Both the position numbers and the translations under genes were made by a program. The notes under the pieces were generated by a model, which ran no database searches, was not told where the DNA came from, and saw only the letters and a program-made list of their open reading frames with translations. A stretch of 64,000 nt of DNA from an uncultured Oscillospiraceae bacterium (GTDB lineage: Bacteria; Bacillota; Clostridia; Oscillospirales; Ruminococcaceae), in NCBI GenBank assembly GCA_910586535.1, contig CAJUHS010000005.1, forward strand, positions 1-64,000. The letters are read 5' to 3'. This document shows, one piece after another, positions 41,747 to 50,720 of the stretch; the first letter of the stretch is position 1, and every line of letters begins with the position of its first letter.

Positions 41747-43696
41747 ATGAAAGCAGGAAAAAGATTATTCGGCGCGGTCGGTACGGCTGCCTTTATGTGC
41801 GCCATTTTCATGTGTACGGCGGACATATCCGCAATAACAGCGTCGGCTGCCATAAAATCAGCTGCCGTAAAAAAAGGCGTGGCGGTGAACGAAACAAATT
41901 TCCCCGACCCTGCGTTCCGCAAATATATTTCCGATAACATTGACAGGGACAGCGATCTGCTTCTTTCGGCGGACGAGATAAACTCGGTTAAGTCTGTATC
42001 CGTAAGCGGAATGAAAATATCCAGTCTTGAGGGTATTGAATATTTTACCGGACTCACGTCGCTGATATGTATGGACAACTCCCTTACAGAGCTTGACGTT
42101 TCCTCAAACAAAGAGCTGACCGCCCTTTCGGCAAGCGGGAATATGCTGTCGAAAATAGATTTGAGCCGCAATACTAAGCTGGAAAATCTCGATCTGGGCA
42201 TGACAGCCAAGGACGGTACTGTATACGGAAACGGTCTTACTGAACTTGATCTCAGCAGGAATAAGAACCTTAAAAATCTCAGCTGCGTTTCAAACAGCCT
42301 GAAAAAGCTTGACCTGAGCGGATGTCCCAAGCTGGAGGTAGTCAAGTGCAGCAATAACAAGCTGACAGAAATAAACACAGTCGGCTGCGGAAATCTCAGG
42401 CAGCTCGAATGCTACAGCAACAGCCTGAAAAAGCTTGACCTTAAAGGAAATCCAAAGCTTAGCGGGCTTTACTGTTCCGACAACAAACTGACCTCTCTCG
42501 ATCTGCAAAACAATACGGAGCTGAAAACCTTATTCTGCCGATACAACTACATAACCCGCGAAAGCAAGCTCAGGCTTTCCGATAAGTCCGCTGTGACTAT
42601 CTGCGACTACAGTCCGCAGTACTACAGCGGTTATAAATCCTATGTTACCGACATTAATATGCAGTACGATACTATAGTAACCGACCGCCCCGCCGATATT
42701 TTCAGTTCAGGTACGGGGATAACCGGTACTCCGTCTGCGGAAACAGTCAAAAAGGCGGGCGGTATAGAGTTCGTTTGCAGGCAAAGCGAATACAGCTTCA
42801 AGGTAAGCGGAGCTCCCGGGCTTTCGGCCGATAAAAACAACCGTCTGACCGCAGAAAAGGCGGGCGAATACAGTTTTACTCTGACGGTGAAAAAAGGAAA
42901 CGCCGACGGTACCGACTTTGTGAAAAAATTTACCGTTTCGGCGGTAGACGCGAAAGATCACACCAAGCATGAATATCAATGGAAATGCGACCGCGAAAAC
43001 GGCAGCGGACACTACAAGCAGTGCTTCTGCGGCGACAGGACGGCTGCTGAACCGCACGAGTACGGAAGCAGAATATACCAGATAAACGACCGAAGCGGAA
43101 AGCTTTACAACTACCGTGCCTGCAGGGTTTGCAGATATGCGGACAAGCTTGGCGAAAGCACCGTTCTGAAAAACACAGGCACAGGCATAACGATTGCCAC
43201 CCTTGACGGAACGATTGCCCCGCAGTTAAAGCTTGCGGCAGATGCGGTAAATATTTCCGAAATAAAAACAGATGGTGCGGTACGCGCTTATGATATTTAT
43301 TTTACTGACGGTTCTTCAAAAGTCAAAACCGGCTGCAAATTCAATGTGACCATTCCTCTGCCCAAAGGCGTTGACGGAACAAAAGCCGAAGTATTCAGGA
43401 AAAAATCCGACGGAAGCTTCCGCGATATGGATGCGGACTATAATTCAGGAGACGGTTCGCTTAGCTTTACGGCAAGCGTTTCGGGAGTGTACGTTATCAC
43501 GGTCGGCAAAAAAGAACCTGACGCCTCCGATAAGGATACGGAACAGAAATTTGATATAAACGACCTTATAGTCCTGAGAGAGGCTCTCTCGGAGGGCGAA
43601 ACGGTCAGCCGAGACGGTCTGACCGATATGAACGGCGACGGAAAGATCGACAACAAGGACCTTATACTTTTAAAAAACAGCCTTTCAAATTCCTGA
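41747..43696 (+). CDS. secreted leucine-rich-repeat protein with C-terminal dockerin
   Basis: 649 aa from ATG 41747 (GGAGGA at 6 bases, downstream of the promoter). Signal peptide 'MKAGKRLFGAVGTAAFMCAI' with a likely cut near 'ITASAA'. LRR array about residues 85-300 in ~21-residue units ('LTELDVSSNKELTALSASGN', 'LKKLDLSGCPKLEVVKCSNN'); a 23-base exact DNA repeat in two units shows recent duplication. A Cys/His-rich segment ('YKQCFCGDR', 'RACRVCRYADK') follows. The C-terminus is a dockerin: loop 1 'DKDTEQKFDIND' is imperfect (EQ instead of DG), loop 2 'DMNGDGKIDNKD' is canonical. It should dock on a cohesin; one is encoded next door. Confidence 0.9.
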   Translation: MKAGKRLFGAVGTAAFMCAIFMCTADISAITASAAIKSAAVKKGVAVNETNFPDPAFRKYISDNIDRDSDLLLSADEINSVKSVSVSGMKISSLEGIEYFTGLTSLICMDNSLTELDVSSNKELTALSASGNMLSKIDLSRNTKLENLDLGMTAKDGTVYGNGLTELDLSRNKNLKNLSCVSNSLKKLDLSGCPKLEVVKCSNNKLTEINTVGCGNLRQLECYSNSLKKLDLKGNPKLSGLYCSDNKLTSLDLQNNTELKTLFCRYNYITRESKLRLSDKSAVTICDYSPQYYSGYKSYVTDINMQYDTIVTDRPADIFSSGTGITGTPSAETVKKAGGIEFVCRQSEYSFKVSGAPGLSADKNNRLTAEKAGEYSFTLTVKKGNADGTDFVKKFTVSAVDAKDHTKHEYQWKCDRENGSGHYKQCFCGDRTAAEPHEYGSRIYQINDRSGKLYNYRACRVCRYADKLGESTVLKNTGTGITIATLDGTIAPQLKLAADAVNISEIKTDGAVRAYDIYFTDGSSKVKTGCKFNVTIPLPKGVDGTKAEVFRKKSDGSFRDMDADYNSGDGSLSFTASVSGVYVITVGKKEPDASDKDTEQKFDINDLIVLREALSEGETVSRDGLTDMNGDGKIDNKDLILLKNSLSNS

Positions 43697-43734
43697 CAGT
43701 ATAAAAAATTTCTTATGAACTGGAGCTTGTGAGT

Positions 43735-46179
43735 ATGAACAAACAACCGATAGCATGGCTGCTTGCGGCGTCTATGAGCGTTATGCAGACAGCTCCCGCA
43801 GTCACGGTAATTGCCAGCGCGGCTGAACAGTCCGCAGAGACTCTGGTCTTGGCCGGAAACGCTACCGGCAGACAGGGCGAGACAGTAAAGATAGGCATTT
43901 CCCTGAAAGAAAACAGAGGTCTCAATGCAATGGCGGTATGGGTAAAGTACGACGAGAACGCGCTTGAGCTTGTGAACATTTCCGACAGCGGAAAGTTTGG
44001 CGCGGATTCCTTTGACCCGCCAAAGTCTCTCTCGAAAAGTCCCGTAAGGCTTGGCTGGACAAGCAGCGCTGAAACCAACACTGGCGACGGAACTGTCGCC
44101 TTGCTTGAATTCAAGATAAAAGATACCGCTCCCGACGGAAGCTACGATATTGAGCTGTCCACAAATGACGGTGAGAATTTTACCGCAGACTTTGCCGCAG
44201 AAAATCCGTTCACCGATGTGGAGCTTGCCTTTGACAGCGGAAGAATCACCGTTTCTAACGGAACGGAAAGCGTTCAGACTGCTTCGGAGACTGCTGCTCC
44301 GCTCGTTTCAAAGGTATCGGTTTCCGGATTTACTGTAAAGCTTGCAAGCGGATACGAATATACATACTCCGAGACCGAAACCGGCGATCTCAGGGACTTT
44401 AAATGGTATAGAAACAAAACCGCAAGAGATCTAAAGCCAAATACCACTTACTATGTTTACCAAAGAGAAATCGGTACTAACAATATTTCCGCACCAGCCG
44501 AGATTACAACGTCAAAGTACAGCATAGAGGACGCTGTAGAGCACGTTTCCATAGGCACAGGATGTGCGGAAGGTACTGTACTGAAGCCGGAAATAACCTA
44601 CAGAGACGGATTTAACGCCGATATCGTGGGAGAGCTTACATACTGCTGGAGCGCAAAGGACTGGACGGAACCGTCCGTTTCTATGGCTGACCGCTACACT
44701 GTTACCGCAGAAGATATTGCAAACGGACGGGAAATGAGCGTTACCATTGCCGCGCAGAACTGCAAGGGACTCATAAAATCCAATTCCATTAAAGCCGGCA
44801 GGACAGATTATTCGGGCGATGTAAAGTCCCCGAAAATAGAGAAAATTACTTCCGACGGCTTTGTTATCGCGCCTGAAGCGGGATATGAATACGTTGTTTC
44901 CGAGAACGGAAAAGTTCCAGAAAACACCGAATGGACAAGCCTTGACGGCGGTGCGCCGATAACGGGAAAAGAAGCGGGCAGAACATATTACGTTATTTCA
45001 AGAGTCAAAGCCACGGATACGACAAACGCTTCCGTGCCGTCCGCTCCTGTAAGCGTGAAAATACCCGGAAACGACGCTTCGCTTCTCAAGCTTACGGTTT
45101 CAGGCGGAAAGCTCACGCCGAAATTTAGTCCCGAAACAACCGACTATACCGTTGTTGTTCCCTATGGAAAAAGCCTCCCTAACATAAAAGCTGCCGCGGC
45201 ATCGGAAAGCTCCGTCGCGGAAATTGAACAGGCGGCAGGCTTCTCAGAGGGTAAAAACAAGTCGGTGATAAAGGTTACAGCGGAAAACGGCGAAAACACA
45301 AAGCTGTACACCGTAACGTTTATCAGACAGGAAAAGCCCGCAGATACTTTGGAATCATCTTATGAAGATATTCAGCAGACCGAAACGGAGGATACGGACG
45401 GTCAAACGGAAGCCTCCCCCGAAATTCCTCAAATAACTTCAAACGGAAGTACTGAGCCGTACATTTCGGGAAATCCCGAGAAATCAGGCTGGAGCACCGT
45501 ATACTCAGAGATTCTCGAGGCGGCTGACGGCGGAACGGTAACGGTCAGAATGAACGATACCACCGAGCTGCCAAAGGAAATAACCTCCTGTATGCAGAGC
45601 AAAAATGTGAACCTTGTTCTGAAAATGGAAAACGGCGTGTCCTGGACAATAAACGGCATGGACATTGAAAAACCCAAAGCTGTAGATATGGAAGTCTCCA
45701 TGGCTCCGAGGAAAAGCCTTGCCGACCTTGCAGACAGTATCGGCAGCAAAAGAAAAGCTGTTCCGATAAAGCTTTACCAAAACGGAGACCCGGGCTTATC
45801 AGCCGACCTGACTGTAAATCTCAACGACAGGTACAACGGATACTGCGCCTCGCTTTACAGCCGGAACAGAAAAACAGGAGAAGCAGAGTACATTTCAAGC
45901 AGTACAGCCGCAAACGGAAAAGCCGTGATCAGATTTTCAAAATACTCTGATTCATCAGAGTACGCGGTAATATTTACTGATGAGCCGGTGATCGAGGATA
46001 TATCCTCAAACGCAGGAATATATGATCTTTCTTCGCCTATAGATACCGGAACTCTGCCTGCCGAGGGCATGAGGTTCCCGCAGGCATACTCACCCGCTAT
46101 GCTGAAGCGTTTGGGCAAAAAACGCAGATACCGCGTTGTCCGCAGGAGACGGCTTGACGATATGGTATTCGTTTTCTGA
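43735..46179 (+). CDS. secreted cohesin protein (small scaffoldin-like) with FN3-like and cadherin-like domains
   Basis: 814 aa from ATG 43735 (TGGAG at 9 bases). Signal peptide to about 'VIASAA'. Cohesin domain about residues 36-165: 'ATGRQGETVKIGISLKENRG', 'NAMAVWVKYDENALELVNIS', 'DGTVALLEFKIKDTAPDGSY'. Then two related FN3-like repeats ('SGFTVKLASGYEYTYSE', 'DGFVIAPEAGYEYVVSE'), a cadherin-like beta-sandwich ('LLKLTVSGGKLTPKFSPETT'), and a C-terminal domain ending in a basic tail 'KKRRYRVVRRRRLDDMVFVF'. No LPXTG, SLH or dockerin. It directly follows the dockerin gene with a 38-base gap, so the two probably form a complex on the cell surface. Confidence 0.88.
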   Translation: MNKQPIAWLLAASMSVMQTAPAVTVIASAAEQSAETLVLAGNATGRQGETVKIGISLKENRGLNAMAVWVKYDENALELVNISDSGKFGADSFDPPKSLSKSPVRLGWTSSAETNTGDGTVALLEFKIKDTAPDGSYDIELSTNDGENFTADFAAENPFTDVELAFDSGRITVSNGTESVQTASETAAPLVSKVSVSGFTVKLASGYEYTYSETETGDLRDFKWYRNKTARDLKPNTTYYVYQREIGTNNISAPAEITTSKYSIEDAVEHVSIGTGCAEGTVLKPEITYRDGFNADIVGELTYCWSAKDWTEPSVSMADRYTVTAEDIANGREMSVTIAAQNCKGLIKSNSIKAGRTDYSGDVKSPKIEKITSDGFVIAPEAGYEYVVSENGKVPENTEWTSLDGGAPITGKEAGRTYYVISRVKATDTTNASVPSAPVSVKIPGNDASLLKLTVSGGKLTPKFSPETTDYTVVVPYGKSLPNIKAAAASESSVAEIEQAAGFSEGKNKSVIKVTAENGENTKLYTVTFIRQEKPADTLESSYEDIQQTETEDTDGQTEASPEIPQITSNGSTEPYISGNPEKSGWSTVYSEILEAADGGTVTVRMNDTTELPKEITSCMQSKNVNLVLKMENGVSWTINGMDIEKPKAVDMEVSMAPRKSLADLADSIGSKRKAVPIKLYQNGDPGLSADLTVNLNDRYNGYCASLYSRNRKTGEAEYISSSTAANGKAVIRFSKYSDSSEYAVIFTDEPVIEDISSNAGIYDLSSPIDTGTLPAEGMRFPQAYSPAMLKRLGKKRRYRVVRRRRLDDMVFVF

Positions 46180-46188
46180 TAGCAGCAA

Positions 46189-46231
46189 AGTCAAAGCGTC
46201 CGCAAACCGGATAGGCACGGACGCTTTGACT
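46189..46231 (+). terminator. long hairpin after the cohesin gene
   Basis: Perfect 14-base stem AGTCAAAGCGTCCG / CGGACGCTTTGACT with a 15-base loop; no clear T-run follows, but a second hairpin with a T-run is 40 bases downstream. Confidence 0.6.
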
Positions 46232-46272
46232 GCCTTTGGGTTACGCTTAAAACATACTTCAAAGATAAAAAT

Positions 46273-46309
46273 AACCGGCGTCCGCGAAAACGTGTACACC
46301 GGTTTTTTT
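46273..46309 (+). terminator. terminator between cohesin and CmpB-type genes
   Basis: AACCGG / CCGGTT with inner pairing CGT..ACG, followed by TTTTTGATATTTTT. Confidence 0.7.
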
Positions 46310-46326
46310 GATATTTTTATGTAATG

Positions 46327-46968
46327 TTATTCCTCGTTATGCCTGTACTTGTGAAAGCTTTTTTCATGGAAATCAATTTCCCATGTTATAATCATTTTGC
46401 GGGTGCGTATCATTTTTACCGCGCTGTACAGGAAATCAAGCGTCATTACCGTCATAAGAATAATACCGAAGATAAGCGTGCGAACGGGTTCCGTCTGAGA
46501 AAGCGCGTTCATAATACGCTCAAAAAAACAGTCCATGAACGTTACTATTACTATTGTAAAGCCAATGCTTGTAGGCACCGACGTATACCTTGTAATGTGC
46601 AGGGGGATTTTTGTATAGTCCCACAAAACAATGTGGCAGACTTTTTCCACAGTCTTTCCGAGAATTATTTCTCCAACCGAGACTAACACAAATGTGAGAA
46701 TGCAGTATGCCGCAAACTGTGATTTCGGACCGCTTACCGACGGAGTGCCGAAGAGCCTGAGCTCACTCGGCGTACCAAGAACAAAGTAGAATCCCATAAC
46801 TGCTGCTCCATATCCCAACAGGAACGGAGCGTGCATATTACGGTTATCCATATAGCCTTTTCTTGCAGTCAGCCAGATGTTTTCAAGCAGAAAGCCGAGG
46901 AAGGAAATAAACGCCGTCATTATAAGAACAGAACCCAGTCCGTAATCCATATCCTGAAAAATACCCAT
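46327..46968 (-). CDS. CmpB-type putative ABC transporter permease (multi-pass membrane protein)
   Basis: 213 aa with about five hydrophobic segments (residues ~12-32, 45-65, 82-105, 130-150, 163-183). 'GFLLENIWLTARKGYMDNRN' followed by 'FLLGYGAAVMGFYFVLG' and 'DFLYSAVKMIR' match the PF06541-type family annotated as putative ABC transporter permease. No ATPase gene is adjacent. AAGGAGTG precedes the ATG. Its real role in the family is unknown. Confidence 0.75.
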   Translation of the reverse strand: MGIFQDMDYGLGSVLIMTAFISFLGFLLENIWLTARKGYMDNRNMHAPFLLGYGAAVMGFYFVLGTPSELRLFGTPSVSGPKSQFAAYCILTFVLVSVGEIILGKTVEKVCHIVLWDYTKIPLHITRYTSVPTSIGFTIVIVTFMDCFFERIMNALSQTEPVRTLIFGIILMTVMTLDFLYSAVKMIRTRKMIITWEIDFHEKSFHKYRHNEE

Positions 46969-47128
46969 GTTATCACTCCTTGAAAGCTACTTTGTGTATT
47001 TTCCCCTTTTTTAAATATAGCACATTTTTTCACTGTTTTCAATAGACAAAATGTCGTTTTTGTCATATTTTATGATATTATACAGTAAATCTGAGAAAAT
47101 TGTCCGCGGAAATTTTTTTCAAAAACCC

Positions 47129-47157
47129 TTGACAAGCCCTGACAGGTGTGGTATAAT
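47129..47157 (+). promoter_or_regulatory. tRNA-Arg promoter
   Basis: TTGACA (47129-47134), 17-base spacer ending GTGTGG, TATAAT (47152-47157), 35 bases before the tRNA. Confidence 0.88.
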
Positions 47158-47192
47158 AATATGCGTTGATTGAATTGATTAAATTTATCAGC

Positions 47193-47269
47193 GCGTTGCT
47201 AGCTCAGCTGGATAGAGTGACTGGCTACGAACCAGTAGGTCAGGGGTTCGAGTCCCTTGCAGCGCACCA
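47193..47269 (+). tRNA. tRNA-Arg, anticodon ACG
   Basis: 77 bases including encoded CCA. Acceptor GCGTTGC pairs with GCAGCGC (one T-G pair); D-arm GCTC..GAGT; anticodon stem ACTGG/CCAGT around CTACGAA gives anticodon ACG (reads CGU/CGC after A-to-I editing); T-arm AGGGG-TTCGAGT-CCCTT. Own promoter and terminator. Confidence 0.96.
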
Positions 47270-47293
47270 GCGGGGAAATTTCCCGTGGGCAGA

Positions 47294-47330
47294 ATCGTCT
47301 CCGCAGTTAAATGCGGGGACGGTTTTTTTG
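47294..47330 (+). terminator. terminator of tRNA-Arg
   Basis: CGTCTCCGC / GCGGGGACG (one T-G pair), 8-base loop, then GTTTTTTTG. Confidence 0.85.
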
Positions 47331-47457
47331 CATTTATACAATGCAGAATATGCAGAAAAATTATGTTAGCTCTTAAAAATTCGTTTTAGAGAACCTTACA
47401 TTAAATATCTGTATTTTCTACATAGTTCATACTTTAAAAAGAAAAGAGGTTGATTTC

Positions 47458-47682
47458 ATGGATATCAAAGCAAAAATCGAAGAGCTCGTAAACAAGATCA
47501 AAAGTGACAAGAACTTTGCTGACGAGTTCAAGACTGATCCCGTAAAGGCTGTTGAAAAAGTCATCGGCGTGGACTTGCCCGACGACCAGATCAACAAGGT
47601 AATTGACGGGATCAAGGCAAAAATCTCCGTTGACGATGTTAAGGACAAGGTCGGCGGCCTGCTGGGTAAATTCGGCAAATAA
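47458..47682 (+). CDS. small acidic/basic helical protein, NHLP/Nif11-leader-like (74 aa)
   Basis: 74 aa, no signal peptide. 'IEELVNKIKSDKNFADEFKT' then 'DPVKAVEKVIGVDLPDDQI' resembles the leader domain of nitrile-hydratase/Nif11-type RiPP precursors (helix, 'DP..A...' then 'G..LP'). The C-terminus is 'VKDKVGGLLGKFGK', with a Gly-Gly followed by a 7-residue amphipathic tail, but it lacks the Cys/Ser/Thr residues normally modified in RiPPs and no modification or transport genes are adjacent. It may be a stand-alone conserved small protein of Clostridia. Preferred codons and own terminator suggest real and fairly high expression. Confidence 0.8.
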   Translation: MDIKAKIEELVNKIKSDKNFADEFKTDPVKAVEKVIGVDLPDDQINKVIDGIKAKISVDDVKDKVGGLLGKFGK

Positions 47683-47696
47683 GAGAAAAAACAAAA

Positions 47697-47735
47697 GCGC
47701 GGTATTCCAATATCCGGGATACCGCGCAGTTTTTA
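47697..47735. terminator. bidirectional terminator between small protein and galE
   Basis: GCGCGGTATTCC / GGGATACCGCGC (12-base stem, one T-G pair) with AAAAAACAAAA on the left and AGTTTTT on the right, serving both convergent genes. Confidence 0.85.
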
Positions 47736-47739
47736 CAGT

Positions 47740-48753
47740 TTATTTTATTCCGTCGGGGTTTTTTTCAGTAAAGTTCCAGCCGTCGCGGCACATCTGGGCA
47801 ATGTCCGCCTTAGCCTCCCAGCCGAACAGAGCTTTTGCCTTGTCAGTATTGGCGTAACAGGTGGCAATGTCTCCTGCGCGGCGCGGCGCGATCTTGTAGT
47901 TTACCTTCCTGCCCGAAGCTTCCTCAAATGCTTTTACTACCTCCAGTACGCTTGTACCCTTGCCGGTACCCAGGTTTACCGCTTCGGTACCCTTGTGCTT
48001 CAAGGCATAGTCAACAGCGCAAAGATGTCCCTTGGCAAGGTCAACAACGTGGATATAGTCGCGGACTCCAGTTCCGTCGGGAGTATCGTAATCATTTCCG
48101 TAAACGCTGAGACACGGAAGCTTTCCCGAAGCCACCTGCGCAACATAAGGCAGGAGGTTATTGGGTATACCGTTGGGGTCTTCGCCCAAAAGGCCGCTCT
48201 CATGAGCCCCTATTGGGTTAAAGTACCGAAGCAGAACAACGCTCCAATCGGGGTCAGCTGACGCAGTATCGGTAAGTATTTGCTCTATCATGACCTTTGT
48301 CCAGCCATAGGGGTTTGTGGCTGAAGTTGAATACGTCTCAATATAAGGTACGGGATTGTTCATTCCGTAAACCGTTGCGCTGGAGGAAAATACAATATTT
48401 TTGCATCCGCTGTCGCGCATTGCTTTGATAAGCTCGATAGTTCCCGAAATGTTGTTGTAATAATACTCAACAGGCTTTTCACAGGATTCACCCACAGCTT
48501 TAAGCCCCGCAAAGTGGATAACTGCGTCTATTTTATTTTCCTTAAAAATTTTCAGCGTTCTATCATAATCGAGGATATCCGCTTCGTAGAATTTGAAATC
48601 CTTTCCGGTAATGGTTTTGATACGGTTCAGCGCTTCGGGCTTGGAGTTGGAAAAATTGTCCATAATAACAATATCGTGACCCGCATTAAGAAGCTCTACG
48701 CAGGTATGGCTTCCAATGAAGCCCGCTCCGCCGGTGACAAGAATTGTACTCAT
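47740..48753 (-). CDS. galE: UDP-glucose 4-epimerase
   Basis: Interconverts UDP-glucose and UDP-galactose with bound NAD. 337 aa, full length. 'ILVTGGAGFIGSHTCVELLN' is the Rossmann motif; Ser in 'NIVFSSSATVYGM'; the catalytic Tyr-x3-Lys is in 'TNPYGWTKVMIEQIL'; 'LLRYFNPIGAHESGLLGEDP' is typical of bacterial GalE. AAAGGA precedes ATG 48753; divergent promoter pair with aroF. Supplies galactose for surface polymers or enters the Leloir pathway. Confidence 0.96.
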   Translation of the reverse strand: MSTILVTGGAGFIGSHTCVELLNAGHDIVIMDNFSNSKPEALNRIKTITGKDFKFYEADILDYDRTLKIFKENKIDAVIHFAGLKAVGESCEKPVEYYYNNISGTIELIKAMRDSGCKNIVFSSSATVYGMNNPVPYIETYSTSATNPYGWTKVMIEQILTDTASADPDWSVVLLRYFNPIGAHESGLLGEDPNGIPNNLLPYVAQVASGKLPCLSVYGNDYDTPDGTGVRDYIHVVDLAKGHLCAVDYALKHKGTEAVNLGTGKGTSVLEVVKAFEEASGRKVNYKIAPRRAGDIATCYANTDKAKALFGWEAKADIAQMCRDGWNFTEKNPDGIK

Positions 48754-48789
48754 AAAAGATCAGTCCTTTCTTAAAATTCATCTGTAATA

Positions 48790-48818
48790 ATTTTACCCCA
48801 TTTTCAATAACTTTTCAA
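48790..48818 (-). promoter_or_regulatory. galE promoter
   Basis: On the minus strand TTGAAA (48813-48818), 17-base spacer, TAAAAT (48790-48795). Confidence 0.7.
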
Positions 48819-48868
48819 TACCATAGGGAAAATTTTTTCTTACCCGTCAGTGAAATTTTTAAAAGCTC

Positions 48869-48897
48869 TTGACAAATAAAAAGAGTTGTGGTATACT
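48869..48897 (+). promoter_or_regulatory. aroF promoter
   Basis: TTGACA (48869-48874), 17-base spacer ending TTGTGG, TATACT (48892-48897). Confidence 0.8.
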
Positions 48898-48960
48898 TTA
48901 TTGCATAACAGCTTTAAAGCTTAAAATTGATAAAATGTTTTGAATAGAAAGGTGATAAAA

Positions 48961-49974
48961 ATGATTTTGGTACTCAAACAGAATCCCGAAAAGGAAAAGG
49001 TGGATTCGCTTATAAGAATGCTGGGTGAAAAGGGTCTGTCGACAAATGTCAGCGAGGGCGAAAGTCATACTATCATAGGACTTATCGGCGACACATCTCA
49101 CCTGCCGGTCGACCTTATTTCCGCGCTGGATATCGTGGAGAACGTTACACGCGTGTCCGAACCGTTCAAGGCGGCAAACCGCAAAATGCACCCCGATAAC
49201 ACTATCGTAGATGTCAACGGAGTCAAATTAGGCGAAGGATTTTTTCAGGTGATCGCCGGTCCATGCTCCGTTGAGAGCGAAGAACAGATTATCGAGGTAG
49301 CAAACGATGTTAAAGCAAGCGGAGCAACTCTTCTCCGCGGCGGTGCTTTCAAGCCGAGAACTTCTCCGTACGCTTTTCAGGGACTTCACGCGGACGGTTT
49401 GAAGCTTCTCCTTGAAGCCAAAAAGGAAACAGGACTGCCCATAGTTACCGAAATCATGAATGTAAACCACATCGACCTTTTTGCAGACGTTGACCTAATT
49501 CAAGTGGGAGCACGGAATATGCAGAACTTTGATCTGCTGAAAGAGCTTGGCAAGCTCCGCAAGCCAATACTGCTGAAGCGAGGTCTTGCCAACACCATTG
49601 AGGAGTTCCTAATGTCCGCCGAGTACATCATGGCAGGAGGAAATAATCAGGTAATACTCTGCGAGCGCGGTATCCGCACATTTGAAACAAAGACACGCAA
49701 TACTCTCGATCTTTCAGCGGTACCCATGCTTAAAAAGCTGTCTCATCTGCCTGTTGTCATAGACCCCAGCCATGCCACCGGTATCTCATGGATGGTTGCC
49801 CCCCTTGCAAAGGCTGCTGTCGCCGTAGGCGCGGACGGTCTTATGATAGAGGTGCATAACAACCCCTCAAAGGCGCTCTGCGACGGAGCCCAGTCCCTTA
49901 ACCCCGAACAGTTTGATACGCTTATGAAAGACATCAAGCGCAGAGCGGAGTTTGAAGGAAAGACTATGAACTGA
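48961..49974 (+). CDS. aroF: 3-deoxy-7-phosphoheptulonate synthase (type I-beta DAHP synthase)
   Basis: First step of aromatic amino-acid synthesis: PEP + erythrose-4-phosphate to DAHP. 337 aa. Residues 1-~70 are the ferredoxin-like regulatory domain of the Thermotoga-type enzyme ('MILVLKQNPEKEKVDSLIRM'), giving feedback control by aromatic amino acids in relatives. The barrel has 'VIAGPCSVESEEQIIE', 'GGAFKPRTSPYAFQGL', 'LLKRGLANTIEEFLMSAEY' and 'VVIDPSHATGISWMVAPLA'. ATG 48961 follows AAAGGTG; monocistronic with promoter and terminator. Confidence 0.95.
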   Translation: MILVLKQNPEKEKVDSLIRMLGEKGLSTNVSEGESHTIIGLIGDTSHLPVDLISALDIVENVTRVSEPFKAANRKMHPDNTIVDVNGVKLGEGFFQVIAGPCSVESEEQIIEVANDVKASGATLLRGGAFKPRTSPYAFQGLHADGLKLLLEAKKETGLPIVTEIMNVNHIDLFADVDLIQVGARNMQNFDLLKELGKLRKPILLKRGLANTIEEFLMSAEYIMAGGNNQVILCERGIRTFETKTRNTLDLSAVPMLKKLSHLPVVIDPSHATGISWMVAPLAKAAVAVGADGLMIEVHNNPSKALCDGAQSLNPEQFDTLMKDIKRRAEFEGKTMN

Positions 49975-49978
49975 AAAT

Positions 49979-50016
49979 ACGGGAGAGACTCGCGGCGAGA
50001 CTCTCCCGTATTTTTT
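49979..50016 (+). terminator. aroF terminator
   Basis: ACGGGAGAG..CTCG / CGAG..CTCTCCCGT hairpin followed by ATTTTTT. It abuts the convergent DUF2461 gene. Confidence 0.9.
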
Positions 50017-50680
50017 ATGATTTGGATTTATCCGTTTCAAGATAAAAATGATACACCGGCGCGATCACCTTGAAATCAGCGGCAAGCTTTCCGATCAGTT
50101 TATCACTGAACAGCATATCGAAATCCTTGCTCTCGCAGGACAAGCCGATGTTTTTCCTGTTGAGCCAGTCCTGCTTTTCGGGACTTTCCTCCGGATACCT
50201 GTTCCTTTTGTAGAGATCGCCGTAAAGCGTAAAGACATTTTGATCACGGTAGGCTTCAAGAGCCGCCTTAAAGCTTTTGTCCCCCTCAAGAATGAGCCGC
50301 CTGTAGTTCTCCATTGCCGCGGAGGACGCGCTGTAAAAGCCGCAGCCGTAGTCGAAACCGTTTGGAGAAATACTGAAATAAAACCCGAGCTGTGCGCCGC
50401 TTTCGTCGCGCGGACGACTGAAAGTGTACCATACATAATCGCGGAAAATCGATTTTCCCTTTGCATAGCGGGCGTCGCGGTACAATCTGGACAGCTTTTT
50501 CGGGTCGCATATCAAGCTGCTGTCTATTTCCAGCATTGTTTCGGTCAGACCGTTCACAACCTCGGCAAACGGTTCTGTTACATATTTTTTGTAATCTTCC
50601 TTATGGTCGTTGAACCATGCTTTGCTGTCGTTCATATAGTTTTCAAAAATAAAATCAAGAGACTTTGCCGAAAAGGACAT
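50015..50680 (-). CDS. DUF2461 family protein (221 aa)
   Basis: Cytoplasmic protein of the DUF2461/TIGR02453 family, unknown function. 'LDFIFENYMNDSKAWFNDHK' is the characteristic N-terminus (usually '..F..L..NN.K.WF...K..Y'), 'LSRLYRDARYAKGKSIFRDY' and 'GFYFSISPNGFDYGCGFYSA' are the conserved core. No membrane segments. A GGAGGAG site lies upstream of ATG 50680. Confidence 0.88.
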   Translation of the reverse strand: MSFSAKSLDFIFENYMNDSKAWFNDHKEDYKKYVTEPFAEVVNGLTETMLEIDSSLICDPKKLSRLYRDARYAKGKSIFRDYVWYTFSRPRDESGAQLGFYFSISPNGFDYGCGFYSASSAAMENYRRLILEGDKSFKAALEAYRDQNVFTLYGDLYKRNRYPEESPEKQDWLNRKNIGLSCESKDFDMLFSDKLIGKLAADFKVIAPVYHFYLETDKSKS

Positions 50681-50720
50681 CTAAACTCCTCCTATAGAAT
50701 TTCCAGAGTATTCCTAACTG

